From CAYSCZ01 sp964429655 (GTDB lineage Bacteria > Bacteroidota > Bacteroidia > Cytophagales > Cyclobacteriaceae), in NCBI GenBank assembly GCA_964429655.1, contig CAYSCZ010000065.1:1-17142 (forward strand): a DNA stretch of 17,142 bases, given 5' to 3'. Position numbers and translations under genes: made by a program. The notes below the pieces were generated by a model. It did not search any database. It saw nothing but the letters and a program-made list of their open reading frames with translations, and was not told the origin of the DNA. Positions 7,101-15,000 of this stretch are shown here, one piece after another (positions within the stretch are counted from its first letter, which is position 1; every line of letters begins with the position of its first letter).

Positions 7101-7810
7101 TCTATCTTTTTAACTTTAAAATAGTCTGCCCTGTCTTGTCTTGATGGGGCGAATTGCTCGATTTCAGGTCCGGCAATAAATGCCACATTATCGGAATAAG
7201 CCGATACCAAATAGTTGGGATTCTGTTTGGAGGTGTTCTTTATTAACTGGAAGAGGGATTGTCTTTTTTTTTCGCCATCAATTATAAAATGACCATTGAA
7301 AATTTTATGGCGGCAATGTTCTGAATTAACCTGGGAGAACCCAAATACTTCACTATCGGTAAGGTTTCTTCCTAAAGCTTTAGAAATATTTTCCAGATAA
7401 TCAATTTCTTCTTTGCTGAGGGCCAATCCCTCCGCATTATTGTAAGCTTCAATATCTTTTATATATGCTATCTCAGCGGGATTAATGTCTATGGTAAATA
7501 CATGCTGATCCAGGGATGAATATTCCCTTTCAAGCATCTTATCAAACGGTTTATTTGAATCTGCTTCTTTAAACCGCTCGAAGCGAATGATCCCATTTAT
7601 ACCCATGTTCAGGCATATTTCTACTGCATTGGTGCTCCATGGGGTAACCATTTCCCTGGGCGGGCCAACAAACCTGCCATTAAGTGACATCTCATTGATA
7701 CGAATGGGTTTTTCCAGTAACCAGTTAAGTTTATTTAAGTCAAAATCATCCAAAGGATAGCGGTGTGCTACAGCATAGATAAGGTTGGACTTTCGAAAAA
7801 ATGAAATCAT
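4139..7810 (-). CDS. purL: Phosphoribosylformylglycinamidine synthase, single-chain PurL
   Basis: It catalyses the fourth step of de novo purine synthesis: FGAR + glutamine + ATP to FGAM. At 1223 residues this is the large fused form, with the glutaminase on the same chain, as in other Bacteroidota, Gammaproteobacteria and eukaryotes. The N-terminal domain carries V-G-P-P-R-E-M-V-T-P-W-S-T-N-A-V-E-I. The synthetase core follows, with K-A-E-T-H-N-F-P and G-G-E-I-R-D-R-M-A-G-G-Q-G-S, and then a second AIR-synthase-like half with P-T-G-K-D-S-L-S-M. The C-terminal class I glutaminase has nucleophile C1071 in G-V-C-N-G-C and a histidine in H-S-E-G-R-F. The ATG at 7808-7810 (MISFFRKSN) is preferred because the open frame upstream reaches only a TTG at 7844-7846. 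It lies 51 nt downstream of the hydrolase gene. Confidence 0.97.
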   Translation of the reverse strand: MISFFRKSNLIYAVAHRYPLDDFDLNKLNWLLEKPIRINEMSLNGRFVGPPREMVTPWSTNAVEICLNMGINGIIRFERFKEADSNKPFDKMLEREYSSLDQHVFTIDINPAEIAYIKDIEAYNNAEGLALSKEEIDYLENISKALGRNLTDSEVFGFSQVNSEHCRHKIFNGHFIIDGEKKRQSLFQLIKNTSKQNPNYLVSAYSDNVAFIAGPEIEQFAPSRQDRADYFKVKKIESVISLKAETHNFPTTVEPFNGAATGSGGEIRDRMAGGQGSIPLAGTAVYMTSYPRNNDDKKWEHNIKARNWLYQTPTEILIKASNGASDFGNKFGQPLICGSLLTFEHQEKNEIIGYDKVIMLAGGIGYGKRKESQKKPVEKGDAIVLLGGDNYRIGMGGGAVSSVITGEYQNRIELNAVQRSNPEMQKRVANATRAMTELDDNPVISIHDHGAGGHLNCFSELVEQSGGKIYLDKLPIGDPTLSDKEIISNESQERMGVAIKNAAIGYLSDVSNRERTPFYIVGEATGDQAFTMQNKSEQKPIDLKIDHLIGSSPKITLKDDTANESYQAVEYIRNKVEDYLKDVLSLESVASKDWLTNKVDRCVTGKVAKQQTCGELQIPLNNVAVTSLDYQSKNGIATSIGHAPIPGLIDAAVGIRLSITEALTNLTWAPLTHGLKGVSLSMNWMWPAKNKGEISRLYQAVEAASNFAINLGINVPTGKDSLSMSQKYPNGSIVKSPGTAIVSTVGQVSDITKIIEPVLQKKKQSSIFYVSLNPGCYDLGGSAFCQTLNNIGDKAPDIKDANLVMKVFKVVQSLINNGHILAGHDVSSGGLVTALLEMNFPNIDYGLHLDLDVLKEKDFIKLLFSETPAILIQAQQPETVVEAFEKEHISIAEIGHVIEDHKIIIDHDHESIAFDVHHYRRVWTKSSYLLDQLQTESDHAEQRWLNFDKQRLSFSFPENFTGQMSDYHSKDNDLAPKAAIIREKGVNGDREMAWCLHYAGFEVKDIHMTDLVSGRETLSDVHLIVFVGGFSNSDVLGSAKGWAGAFLYNSKANKALKDFYSRHDTLSLGVCNGCQLMMELDLLFPGMAGPPKMGHNKSGKFECSFLTVDILPTPSIMLKSLEGSKPGIWIAHSEGRFIIPKESQHKIAIKYHFEEYPGNPNGSDYHAAALVSDDGRHLAIMPHLERSLYPWNWPYYPKSEKQDEVSPWIEPFINAREWIKSIK

Positions 7811-7815
7811 AAAAT

Positions 7816-7847
7816 CAATTATACTTTCTGTGTTAAAGTTAACCAAA
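7816..7847 (-). promoter_or_regulatory. Possible Bacteroidota promoter for purL
   Basis: On the minus strand TTTG (7847-7844), a 20-nt spacer and TATAATTG (7823-7816) fit the Bacteroidota TTTG-N19-21-TAnnTTTG pattern with one mismatch in the -7 box. Transcription would begin only a base or two before the purL ATG, giving an almost leaderless message. The region is AT-rich, so a chance match is possible. Confidence 0.3.
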
Positions 7848-7861
7848 ACGAAAGGCTAAAC

Positions 7862-8638
7862 TTATAAATAATTACCGGATGCTTTTATCAATTGATGATG
7901 GTTGCAATTAAGTATTTGGATATTGACCGCGCGACCATCAAGGTATCGGAATTCTTTTGGTTTTATAATATTATCGAAACGTCCTAAAATGATCTTTTTT
8001 TTAGGATTATGCTCATTCATTAGTAGCCTTAGCTCATTTTTAGTGTATTTTATTTTTTTAAAATTGGTCCAGCTCCCATACACCCTGACCCTCATTTTGG
8101 AATTGGTGAGTTGGGATTTTGCAAATTTTAACAACGCGGGATTGATGAAACCGAGGGTGAGAAAAATTTTGAAAAAAACTTTTAGTAGTACAGGATTCAG
8201 CATCACCAATTTGAAAATTTTCTCAGTCATTGAATTAAAAGTGGCAAGCCTGTACCAGAAATTGGAGTGAAACCCGTCAGGCGCAATGAAAACTGCACTT
8301 CGAATGTGTTTTTTGAAATTTTCATAAGTAGCCAGGGCAAACCTACCCCCAAGGCTGAACGAAATTAAATGAAATGAATCAATGTTGTTGGATTTGAGAT
8401 ATATGTTAAATATTCTACACCATGATTTCTTGTCGATAGGTTTTTTCAGGATCGGGCTTTGCCCATGGAAGAAAAGATCAATGGCATAAATGATTTGGTT
8501 ATTTTGAAGTGCGGTTTTTTTAAATACAGAACCGTCCTGTCCAAAACCATGAAAAGCAATTATAATTTCTGTACCGTATCCAATGACATGGGTATAAAGT
8601 TTAAGGCCATTGCATTGTGTGTAAAAACCTTTGGCCAA
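7862..8638 (-). CDS. Alpha/beta hydrolase, substrate unknown
   Basis: This is a 258-residue alpha/beta-hydrolase-fold protein without a signal peptide, so probably cytoplasmic. The fold landmarks are in order: F-H-G-F-G-Q-D-G (29-36, HG oxyanion region), D-L-F-F-H-G-Q-S (54-61), nucleophile elbow S-F-S-L-G-G with S95, acid D222 in G-R-F-D-N, and H247 in N-C-N-H-H-Q. The elbow has Ser in place of the first Gly of G-x-S-x-G, which is common in this superfamily. It is rich in Lys, Asn and Ile and resembles lipase- or esterase-like hydrolases; the substrate cannot be told. The only available start is TTG (8636-8638); an ATG in the same frame at 8696-8698 is separated from it by a TAG. It lies just upstream of purL on the same strand and may share its transcript. 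Confidence 0.8.
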   Translation of the reverse strand: MAKGFYTQCNGLKLYTHVIGYGTEIIIAFHGFGQDGSVFKKTALQNNQIIYAIDLFFHGQSPILKKPIDKKSWCRIFNIYLKSNNIDSFHLISFSLGGRFALATYENFKKHIRSAVFIAPDGFHSNFWYRLATFNSMTEKIFKLVMLNPVLLKVFFKIFLTLGFINPALLKFAKSQLTNSKMRVRVYGSWTNFKKIKYTKNELRLLMNEHNPKKKIILGRFDNIIKPKEFRYLDGRAVNIQILNCNHHQLIKASGNYL

Positions 8639-8853
8639 ATTCTACACGTTTATCCGGTCAACACCAGTTTTGCACATCTCACAAGCTGTAATATTCATTC
8701 CATTAAATTAATGAATTACAATATGAGAATTAGTCGTTTGTAACGGATAAGAATCCTTAAATAAAATTTCATTTTTTATATAACCTAAACACTGAAGAAA
8801 CGTTGACATCAAACGAAACTTTCAATGAAATTATAGTTTCTGTAGTTTAGCTA
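8639..8853. promoter_or_regulatory. Divergent intergenic region, hydrolase/purL versus tetR-efflux operon
   Basis: This 215-bp AT-rich gap separates divergent genes, so it must hold the promoter of the efflux operon and probably one for the hydrolase gene. For the plus strand, TTTG at 8737-8740 followed 21 nt later by TAAAATTTC (8762-8770) is a weak fit to the Bacteroidota pattern. No box can be assigned firmly for the minus strand. Confidence 0.45.
8815..8840. promoter_or_regulatory. Candidate TetR-family operator
   Basis: An imperfect palindrome gaaact (8815-8820) ... agtttc (8835-8840) spans 26 bp and lies 14 bp before the tetR-family ATG. Nine of thirteen half-site positions are symmetric. 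Regulators of this family usually bind palindromes of 15-30 bp near their own start. That it is the operator is inference from position and symmetry. Confidence 0.3.
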
Positions 8854-9471
8854 ATGAAGGAAAAAATTTGTGAAATAACCCATCGATTATTTATGCGCTA
8901 TGGTATTAGGAGTATAACCATGGACGATATTGCAAGAGAGTTATCCATCTCAAAAAAAACAATTTATCAATATTTCAAGGATAAAGATGACATTGTCAAT
9001 CAAGTGACCAAGACCTACCTGGAGGAGGATCAGAAAGAATATCAAGCTATTTTGGACTCTGGTGAAAATGCGGTGGATCAGATGTTTAAACTGTCTAAAT
9101 GTTATCGAAAAACAATGTCTGAGATTAATCCCTCTCTTTTATTTGACCTCAAAAAATACCATCATGATGCATGGGCAATGTGGTTGTCTTATAAGAAAGA
9201 ATTTATAAAGAGTACGCTGGTCGAAAATTTGAATAAAGGCATTGCGGAAGGATATTACCGTCAAGAAATAAAGCCGGAAATACTGGCCACGTTTCGAGTG
9301 GAGCAAGTACAGCTGATTTTTGATGAGAAAGTGTTTCCAAGAGATAAATATGATTTTACTGAGGTTCAACTGCATTTATTCGACCATTTTATTCATGGGA
9401 TTCTAACATCCAAAGGCAAAGAATTATTTGAGAATTATAAACTAGAAAAACCGTATGCTAAAGCTTTCTAA
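8854..9471 (+). CDS. TetR/AcrR-family transcriptional regulator
   Basis: This 205-residue one-component regulator is the first gene of the efflux operon. The N-terminal DNA-binding domain (about 1-50) shows the TetR pattern: L-F-M-R-Y-G-I-R-S-I-T-M-D-D-I-A, then the recognition helix I-S-K-K-T-I-Y-Q-Y-F-K-D-K. The C-terminal ligand-binding and dimer domain is helical and not conserved enough to name a ligand. It probably represses its own operon and is released when a pump substrate or membrane stress signal binds; this is inferred from family and position. Its end overlaps the next gene by 17 nt, so regulator and pump are almost certainly co-transcribed. The ATG is preferred because M-K-E-K-I directly precedes helix 1. 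Confidence 0.92.
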   Translation: MKEKICEITHRLFMRYGIRSITMDDIARELSISKKTIYQYFKDKDDIVNQVTKTYLEEDQKEYQAILDSGENAVDQMFKLSKCYRKTMSEINPSLLFDLKKYHHDAWAMWLSYKKEFIKSTLVENLNKGIAEGYYRQEIKPEILATFRVEQVQLIFDEKVFPRDKYDFTEVQLHLFDHFIHGILTSKGKELFENYKLEKPYAKAF

Positions 9472-10858
9472 TCGTTTGCTCATTGCATTTTTTTTGGTTA
9501 GCAGTGTCGTTGAGATCAATTCACAAGACATAAAGTCAAGTTATACCTTAAAAGCGTGTATTGATTATGCGCTTTCTAATAATGAAACTATTAAAAATGC
9601 CACATTTGATACTAAAATAGCAGATGCTCAAGTCGATGAGGTGTTGGCAGATGGCCTGCCGCAGGTAAATGGCAATATAGCCTTTACCAATAACACAAGG
9701 ATACAAATAACACCATTACCTGATTTTATTACCCCACAAATTGAAGAAGTACTCATAAGAGAAGGAATAATCAATGAAGAAGACCGGACCAGCCCAGGAC
9801 TTATTCCAGCGGAATTCAACACAAATTTTACAGGAAACACCGGAATATCAGTTTCACAGCTAATATTTGACGGGTCTTTTTTTATGGGAATAAAGGCAGC
9901 AAATAGCTTTAAGCAACTATCCTCAAAAGAACAAATCAAAACCCAGATTGACATTGTAGAAGTAGTGTCAAAAGCTTACTATGCAGTGCTGGTAAGTCAG
10001 GAAAACCTTGAACTAACCACCAAGAACTATAACAGGCTGGATAGTCTGTTGAGGGAAACGAGACTTTTATATGAAAATGGATTTGCAGAAAAGATTGATG
10101 TTAACCGCGTACAAATTCAATTTAACAACATAAGAACAACATTGAAGAACTCAGCAGAGTCATTAAAAATTTCAATGAGCTTGTTAAAATTTCAAATGGG
10201 CATGCCCATTGAGGAGCCCATTCAGCTGGCCGAGGAATTGGATGAAATAAAGCTGGAGTCTATCGAAGAATCTTTAAATGATTTTAATCATAAACAAAGA
10301 ATAGAATATGATATTTTAGAAACTAACCGGGAGCTTGCTTTTATCCAAATGAAAAATAACAGAATCAATTATGCGCCCGAACTGTATGCCAACTTTAATG
10401 TAGGTTGGTTTAACGGGGCTAATACGATCAATGATTTTTTCACTTTTAATGATATGACCTGGCCAAGATATAGCAATTGGGGTTTAACATTATCCATACC
10501 AATATTTGATGGTTTTAGAAAAAGTAACCTGATACAACAAAATAAAATTGAGGTGCAGCAGCTGAATAACAGTATGGGGCAATTGAAAAACCAAATCAAA
10601 ATGGAAGTCCAGAATGCCAGGATTGAATTGAACAACGCGCTACAGCAGTTGGAAACCCAGAAAGAGAATATTGAATTGACCAAAGAGGTTTATGATGTAT
10701 CAAAGATAAAATACCAGGAAGGGGTAGGAGCAAACATTGAGGTGATAGAAGCAGATGCAGATTATAAAGAAGCTCAGACAAATTATTATAACGCGCTTTA
10801 TGAAGCCCTGATTGCCAGGGTTGATTTAGAAAAAGCTTTAGGAATACTAATGAATTAA
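9455..10858 (+). CDS. TolC-family outer membrane efflux protein
   Basis: This is the outer membrane channel of a tripartite pump. The 467-residue precursor begins with a signal peptide (positive N-terminus M-L-K-L-S-N-R, hydrophobic L-L-I-A-F-F-L-V-S-S-V-V, likely cleavage near residue 24 before D-I-K-S-S). Two repeated OEP domains follow (about 30-240 and 260-467), made of long helices with strand segments. Y-T-L-K-A-C-I-D-Y-A-L-S-N-N is the usual family opening, and I-P-I-F-D-G-F-R-K-S the typical second-strand motif. The ATG lies inside the end of the tetR-family gene in another frame, which suggests translational coupling; the membrane-fusion gene follows after 19 nt. TolC itself is a different member of the family, so no symbol is given. 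Confidence 0.93.
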   Translation: MLKLSNRLLIAFFLVSSVVEINSQDIKSSYTLKACIDYALSNNETIKNATFDTKIADAQVDEVLADGLPQVNGNIAFTNNTRIQITPLPDFITPQIEEVLIREGIINEEDRTSPGLIPAEFNTNFTGNTGISVSQLIFDGSFFMGIKAANSFKQLSSKEQIKTQIDIVEVVSKAYYAVLVSQENLELTTKNYNRLDSLLRETRLLYENGFAEKIDVNRVQIQFNNIRTTLKNSAESLKISMSLLKFQMGMPIEEPIQLAEELDEIKLESIEESLNDFNHKQRIEYDILETNRELAFIQMKNNRINYAPELYANFNVGWFNGANTINDFFTFNDMTWPRYSNWGLTLSIPIFDGFRKSNLIQQNKIEVQQLNNSMGQLKNQIKMEVQNARIELNNALQQLETQKENIELTKEVYDVSKIKYQEGVGANIEVIEADADYKEAQTNYYNALYEALIARVDLEKALGILMN

Positions 10859-10877
10859 AATTTTAACCATCAGAAAT

Positions 10878-12050
10878 ATGAAATATTTAAAGGTACTTTT
10901 CATAATTCTTTTAATAGCGGCAATAAGTTGTTCTAAAGAAGAGTCTTCTTCACTGGATCAAAAGAAAGAAAAATTGTCTGCTTTGAAGGATGAAGCAAAA
11001 TCTATAAATAAAGCAATTGCAGCACTTGAAGGGGAAATCAAAAAAGAAGACCCGGACTTTATACAGGCAGGAAAAGCGGTGTTGGTATCGACCAGTTCTG
11101 TGGAGCAGGATCTTTTTGAACATAAAATAGATGCCAGGGCCACAGTGAAAAGTAGGCGTAATGTGGTTATTAGCGCAGAGGTTATGGGTAAGATCACTTC
11201 CATACGGGCAAGGGAAGGCCAAAACGTGAAAAGGGGTCAATTGTTGTTGCAGATTGATTCAGAGGTTATAAAAAACAATATCCAGGAGGTTGAAACCCAG
11301 TTGGATCTCGCCCAATCTGTATTTGAAAGACAAAGAAGACTATGGGAGAAAAATATTGGTACCGAAATACAATATTTGGAAGCCAAGAATAGAAAAGAAT
11401 CGCTTGAAAGTAGTTTAAAGACACTCAAATCACAACTTAACCAGTACATGGTTGAGGCTCCTTTTACAGGGACGGTAGACGAAGTGCTTGCAAAAATAGG
11501 GGAGATGGCTTCTCCCGGAAATCCTTTAATGCGTTTGGTAAGCCTTGATAATATTTATCTGGAGGCAGATATATCAGAAGCATATATTGGTAAGTTCAAA
11601 AAAGGAGATCCCGTTGCTATTTATTTACCAATACAGGACAAAGATCTGACCAGTACTATCGAAGCGGTGGGCAGGGTAGTCAATAATGATAATAGAACCT
11701 TTAAAGTAGAAATCAGCCTGCCAAAACTGGACTTTGAATTAAAGCCAAACCAGATAGCCGTTATCACGCTCACAGATTATCGTTCGGCAGATGCCTATGT
11801 GGTTCCAACAGAGATAATTATGGCAGACGATAACAGTAAATTCCTTTACACAGCAGAAAAAAATGGTGAGGGGTGGGTTGCCCGCAAGAAACGTGTCGTC
11901 ACCGGCAAATCCTACAAAGACCGAACAGAAATCCTGAAAGGTTTGGATGGAAATGAAGATATAGTAATGGAAGGCTATCGCGAATTAAATGATGGGATAG
12001 CCATTAAAAAATCCTCTAAAAATATAAATGTACTATTAAGCAATTTATAG
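10878..12050 (+). CDS. RND efflux membrane-fusion lipoprotein (HlyD/AcrA-like)
   Basis: This periplasmic adaptor joins the RND permease to the outer membrane channel. The 390-residue precursor carries a lipoprotein signal: K-Y-L-K, a hydrophobic stretch, then A-A-I-S-C with the lipidated cysteine at residue 18. A charged segment with coiled-coil character (about 26-60) precedes the first beta-strands. The first half of the lipoyl-like domain has V-V-I-S-A-E-V-M-G-K-I and E-G-Q-N-V-K-R-G-Q-L-L-L-Q-I-D. A helical hairpin follows (about 135-190), then the second lipoyl half (A-P-F-T-G-T-V-D-E-V-L-A-K-I-G-E-M) and the beta-barrel and membrane-proximal domains. It lies 19 nt after the channel gene and 12 nt before the permease gene. 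Confidence 0.93.
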   Translation: MKYLKVLFIILLIAAISCSKEESSSLDQKKEKLSALKDEAKSINKAIAALEGEIKKEDPDFIQAGKAVLVSTSSVEQDLFEHKIDARATVKSRRNVVISAEVMGKITSIRAREGQNVKRGQLLLQIDSEVIKNNIQEVETQLDLAQSVFERQRRLWEKNIGTEIQYLEAKNRKESLESSLKTLKSQLNQYMVEAPFTGTVDEVLAKIGEMASPGNPLMRLVSLDNIYLEADISEAYIGKFKKGDPVAIYLPIQDKDLTSTIEAVGRVVNNDNRTFKVEISLPKLDFELKPNQIAVITLTDYRSADAYVVPTEIIMADDNSKFLYTAEKNGEGWVARKKRVVTGKSYKDRTEILKGLDGNEDIVMEGYRELNDGIAIKKSSKNINVLLSNL

Positions 12051-12062
12051 GGCCGATCTGAC

Positions 12063-15000
12063 ATGGGAGATAAAGATAAAAAGACTGGTAAACGGATTGA
12101 CAAGCTGGAAAAAGAACAATCTAAGCTTCAGAAAGAACAGGAAAAGGTTGAGAGCAAAACAAGTAAGCTTAAAAAGTTTCAGCAAAAGATTAAAGATAGA
12201 TTAAGCCAGACCAAGGATGAAGTTGAGGATACCAAAGAGGAGATCGAAGAATCTAAGAAGGAACTAGATGAAGTAAAAAATGAGACTAAAGACATAATAG
12301 AACGATTAGAGGAGAAAAAGAAGGTAGATAAGGAGTTTCCTTTAACCACATTGGCTTTAGATAATAGAAATACTGTCTATTTTCTGACCTTCCTGTTCCT
12401 GGTAATGGGTATCATCGCTTATCAAACCCTGCCTAAGGATAGCTATCCGGAGATAGAACAACCAATGGTATATGTAGGAACCTCGCATCCGGGCAATTCT
12501 CCTTTGGACATGGAAAACCTGATTACGAGGCCACTGGAAAAAGAGATCAATGATATATCTGAAATTGATAACATCCGCTCCACTTCAGTCCAGGATTATT
12601 CAACCATTATTGTAGAATTTGAACCTGAATATGATATTGATGATGCCCTCCAGAAAGTAAAGGATGCGGTGGACAGGGCTGAAGCAGAACTTCCCAATGA
12701 TCTGGACCAGGATCCCAATGTTTTTGATATGAACTTTTCTGAGTTCCCTATAATGAACATCAATCTATCCGGGAACTATTCGTTGGAAGAGCTGGAAGAT
12801 TATGCTGAAGACCTAAAGGATGAGCTGGAAAAGATCAATGAGATATCTTCTGTAGACATAAGGGGAGTGGATGAGAAGGAAGTAAAAGTGAAAGTTGATC
12901 CCTATTTGATGGAAGCAAGGAATGTGAATTTCGAAGACATAGAAAATGCAATATCTGCTGAAAACGTCACCCTATCAGGTGGAAATATGAAGCAGAATGG
13001 TATTCGCAGGGCTATCAGAATAGTAGGTGAATTTGATCAACCTAAGGAGATGAACGATATTGTGGTGAAGCATGAGAAAGGCAACATAGTTTATCTCAGG
13101 GATATAGCAGAAGTTGAGTTTGCTTATAAAGATAAAGAAAGTTTTGCTCGGTTGGGTACGCAACCGGTTGTTTCGGTAGATGTTGTTAAACGCAGCGGTG
13201 AAAACCTTTTGGCCGCAACAGAAAAAATAAACGGTGTCCTGGATGAAATGAAAGACAGGCTTCCTGTTGATTTAGAGATATCTATCACTAATGACCAATC
13301 GGAAATGACCAGGGAACTGGTTAGCAGTTTGGAAAATAATATTATTTCCGGGATGATATTGGTAGTACTGGTGCTGCTTTTTTTCCTGGGTACAAGAAAT
13401 GCATTGTTTGTGGGTATTGCAATCCCACTATCCATGTTCATATCATTTATTCTGCTAAGCATTTTTGGGATTACTGTTAACATGATGATCTTATTTTCAT
13501 TGATCTTGGCCTTAGGTATGCTGGTGGACAATGGAATCGTAATCGTGGAAAATGTTTACCGTATGATGGAATCAGGCATAAAACCTATTGAGGCAACTAA
13601 AAAAGGTGTGGGAGAGGTTGCCATGCCAATAATCGCTTCCACCGTAACCACGCTTGCTGCATTTCTTCCACTTGCTTTATGGCCGGGTCTGGTAGGACAA
13701 TTTATGAGTTACCTTCCTCTTGGCGTAATGATTGTTTTAGCTGCTTCATTATTTGTGGCCCTGGTTATTAATCCGGTACTTATTTACGCATTTATGAAGG
13801 TAGATGACAGGTCAAGGTTTGATAATAAAAAGATTTGGCGATGGATCATCATTGCATTGGTAAGTGGGGCTATTTTCATCACTGCAGGTATTTATTGGCT
13901 GGGTAATATCTTTGCCTTGATAGCCTTTTTGATTTTTTTAAATGTCTATGTATTGACACCGGCTAGCAGGAAGTTCCAATCATCATTTCTTCCATGGATT
14001 GAGCATTTATATTCCCGAACACTAACTTTTGCTTTAAAAGGATACAACCCAATAATATTCTTCTGGGGCACCATCGGTCTTTTGATATTAGCTATTGGTT
14101 TGAATATTGTCAGACCTCCTAATGTTTTATTCTTCCCGGAAAATGAACCAAAATATGTAAATGTATTTATAGAATATCCCGTAGGCACGGATATTGAAAA
14201 GACCAACAAATTTGCCAAACACATTGAGGAAAAAGTTATTGATGTCATCAAACCTTATCCATGGCTGATAGAATCCGTAGTTGCCAAAGTTGGCCAGGAT
14301 ACCGGTGATCCGAATGATCCTTCCTCGTTGGGCCAGTCTGACACACCGAATAAAGCCCGGATCACAGTGAACTTTGTGGAATATAAATACAGACAGGGAG
14401 TAGCCACCAGTGATGTAATGGAAGAGATCAGGCAGACCGTCCTTGGCTATCCCGGGGTCATAATTTCTGTAGATAAGGATGCTGCTGGTCCACCGGTAGG
14501 TAAGCCTATAAATATAGAAGTAACTGGTGAAGATTATGCCGTGCTCAGTAATGTGGTTGAACGAATGATTAATTATATCAATGAATCGGGTATCCAGGGA
14601 GTTGAAAATTTGCAATCAGACCTGGAGACCGGAAAGCCGGAGCTGATCGTAGATATTGATAGAGAGAAGGCGCGCCGATTTGGGTTGTCTACTTATGGAT
14701 TAGCCAACGAGATCAGGACGTCTTTATTTGGAAAAGAAATCTCTAAGTTTAAACAAGGAGAAGAGGATTATGAGATTCAGTTGCGTTTGATGGATAAATA
14801 TCGCTATGACTTAGATGCTTTGATGAACAAGCGTGTGACTTTCAGGGACCAAATTTCCGGTGAATTTGTAAGCGTCCCTATTTCAGCCGTGGCAAATGCC
14901 CAGTTAAGCTCCACGTATGGCTCTGTAAAAAGAAAAGACCTCGACCGGATGATCACCATCTATTCCAATGTATTGGGTGAGTATAATGCAACTGAGATTA

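Noticed and set aside
7902..8270. 122-codon plus-strand open frame inside the hydrolase gene
   Set aside because: It is an antisense shadow of a gene with a complete alpha/beta-hydrolase catalytic triad.
8803..8808. TTGACA as a sigma70 -35 box for the tetR gene
   Set aside because: No -10 box at correct spacing is seen, and the organism's promoters probably follow the Bacteroidota TTG/TAnnTTTG pattern; the TTG here is too far from any TAnnTTT-like sequence.
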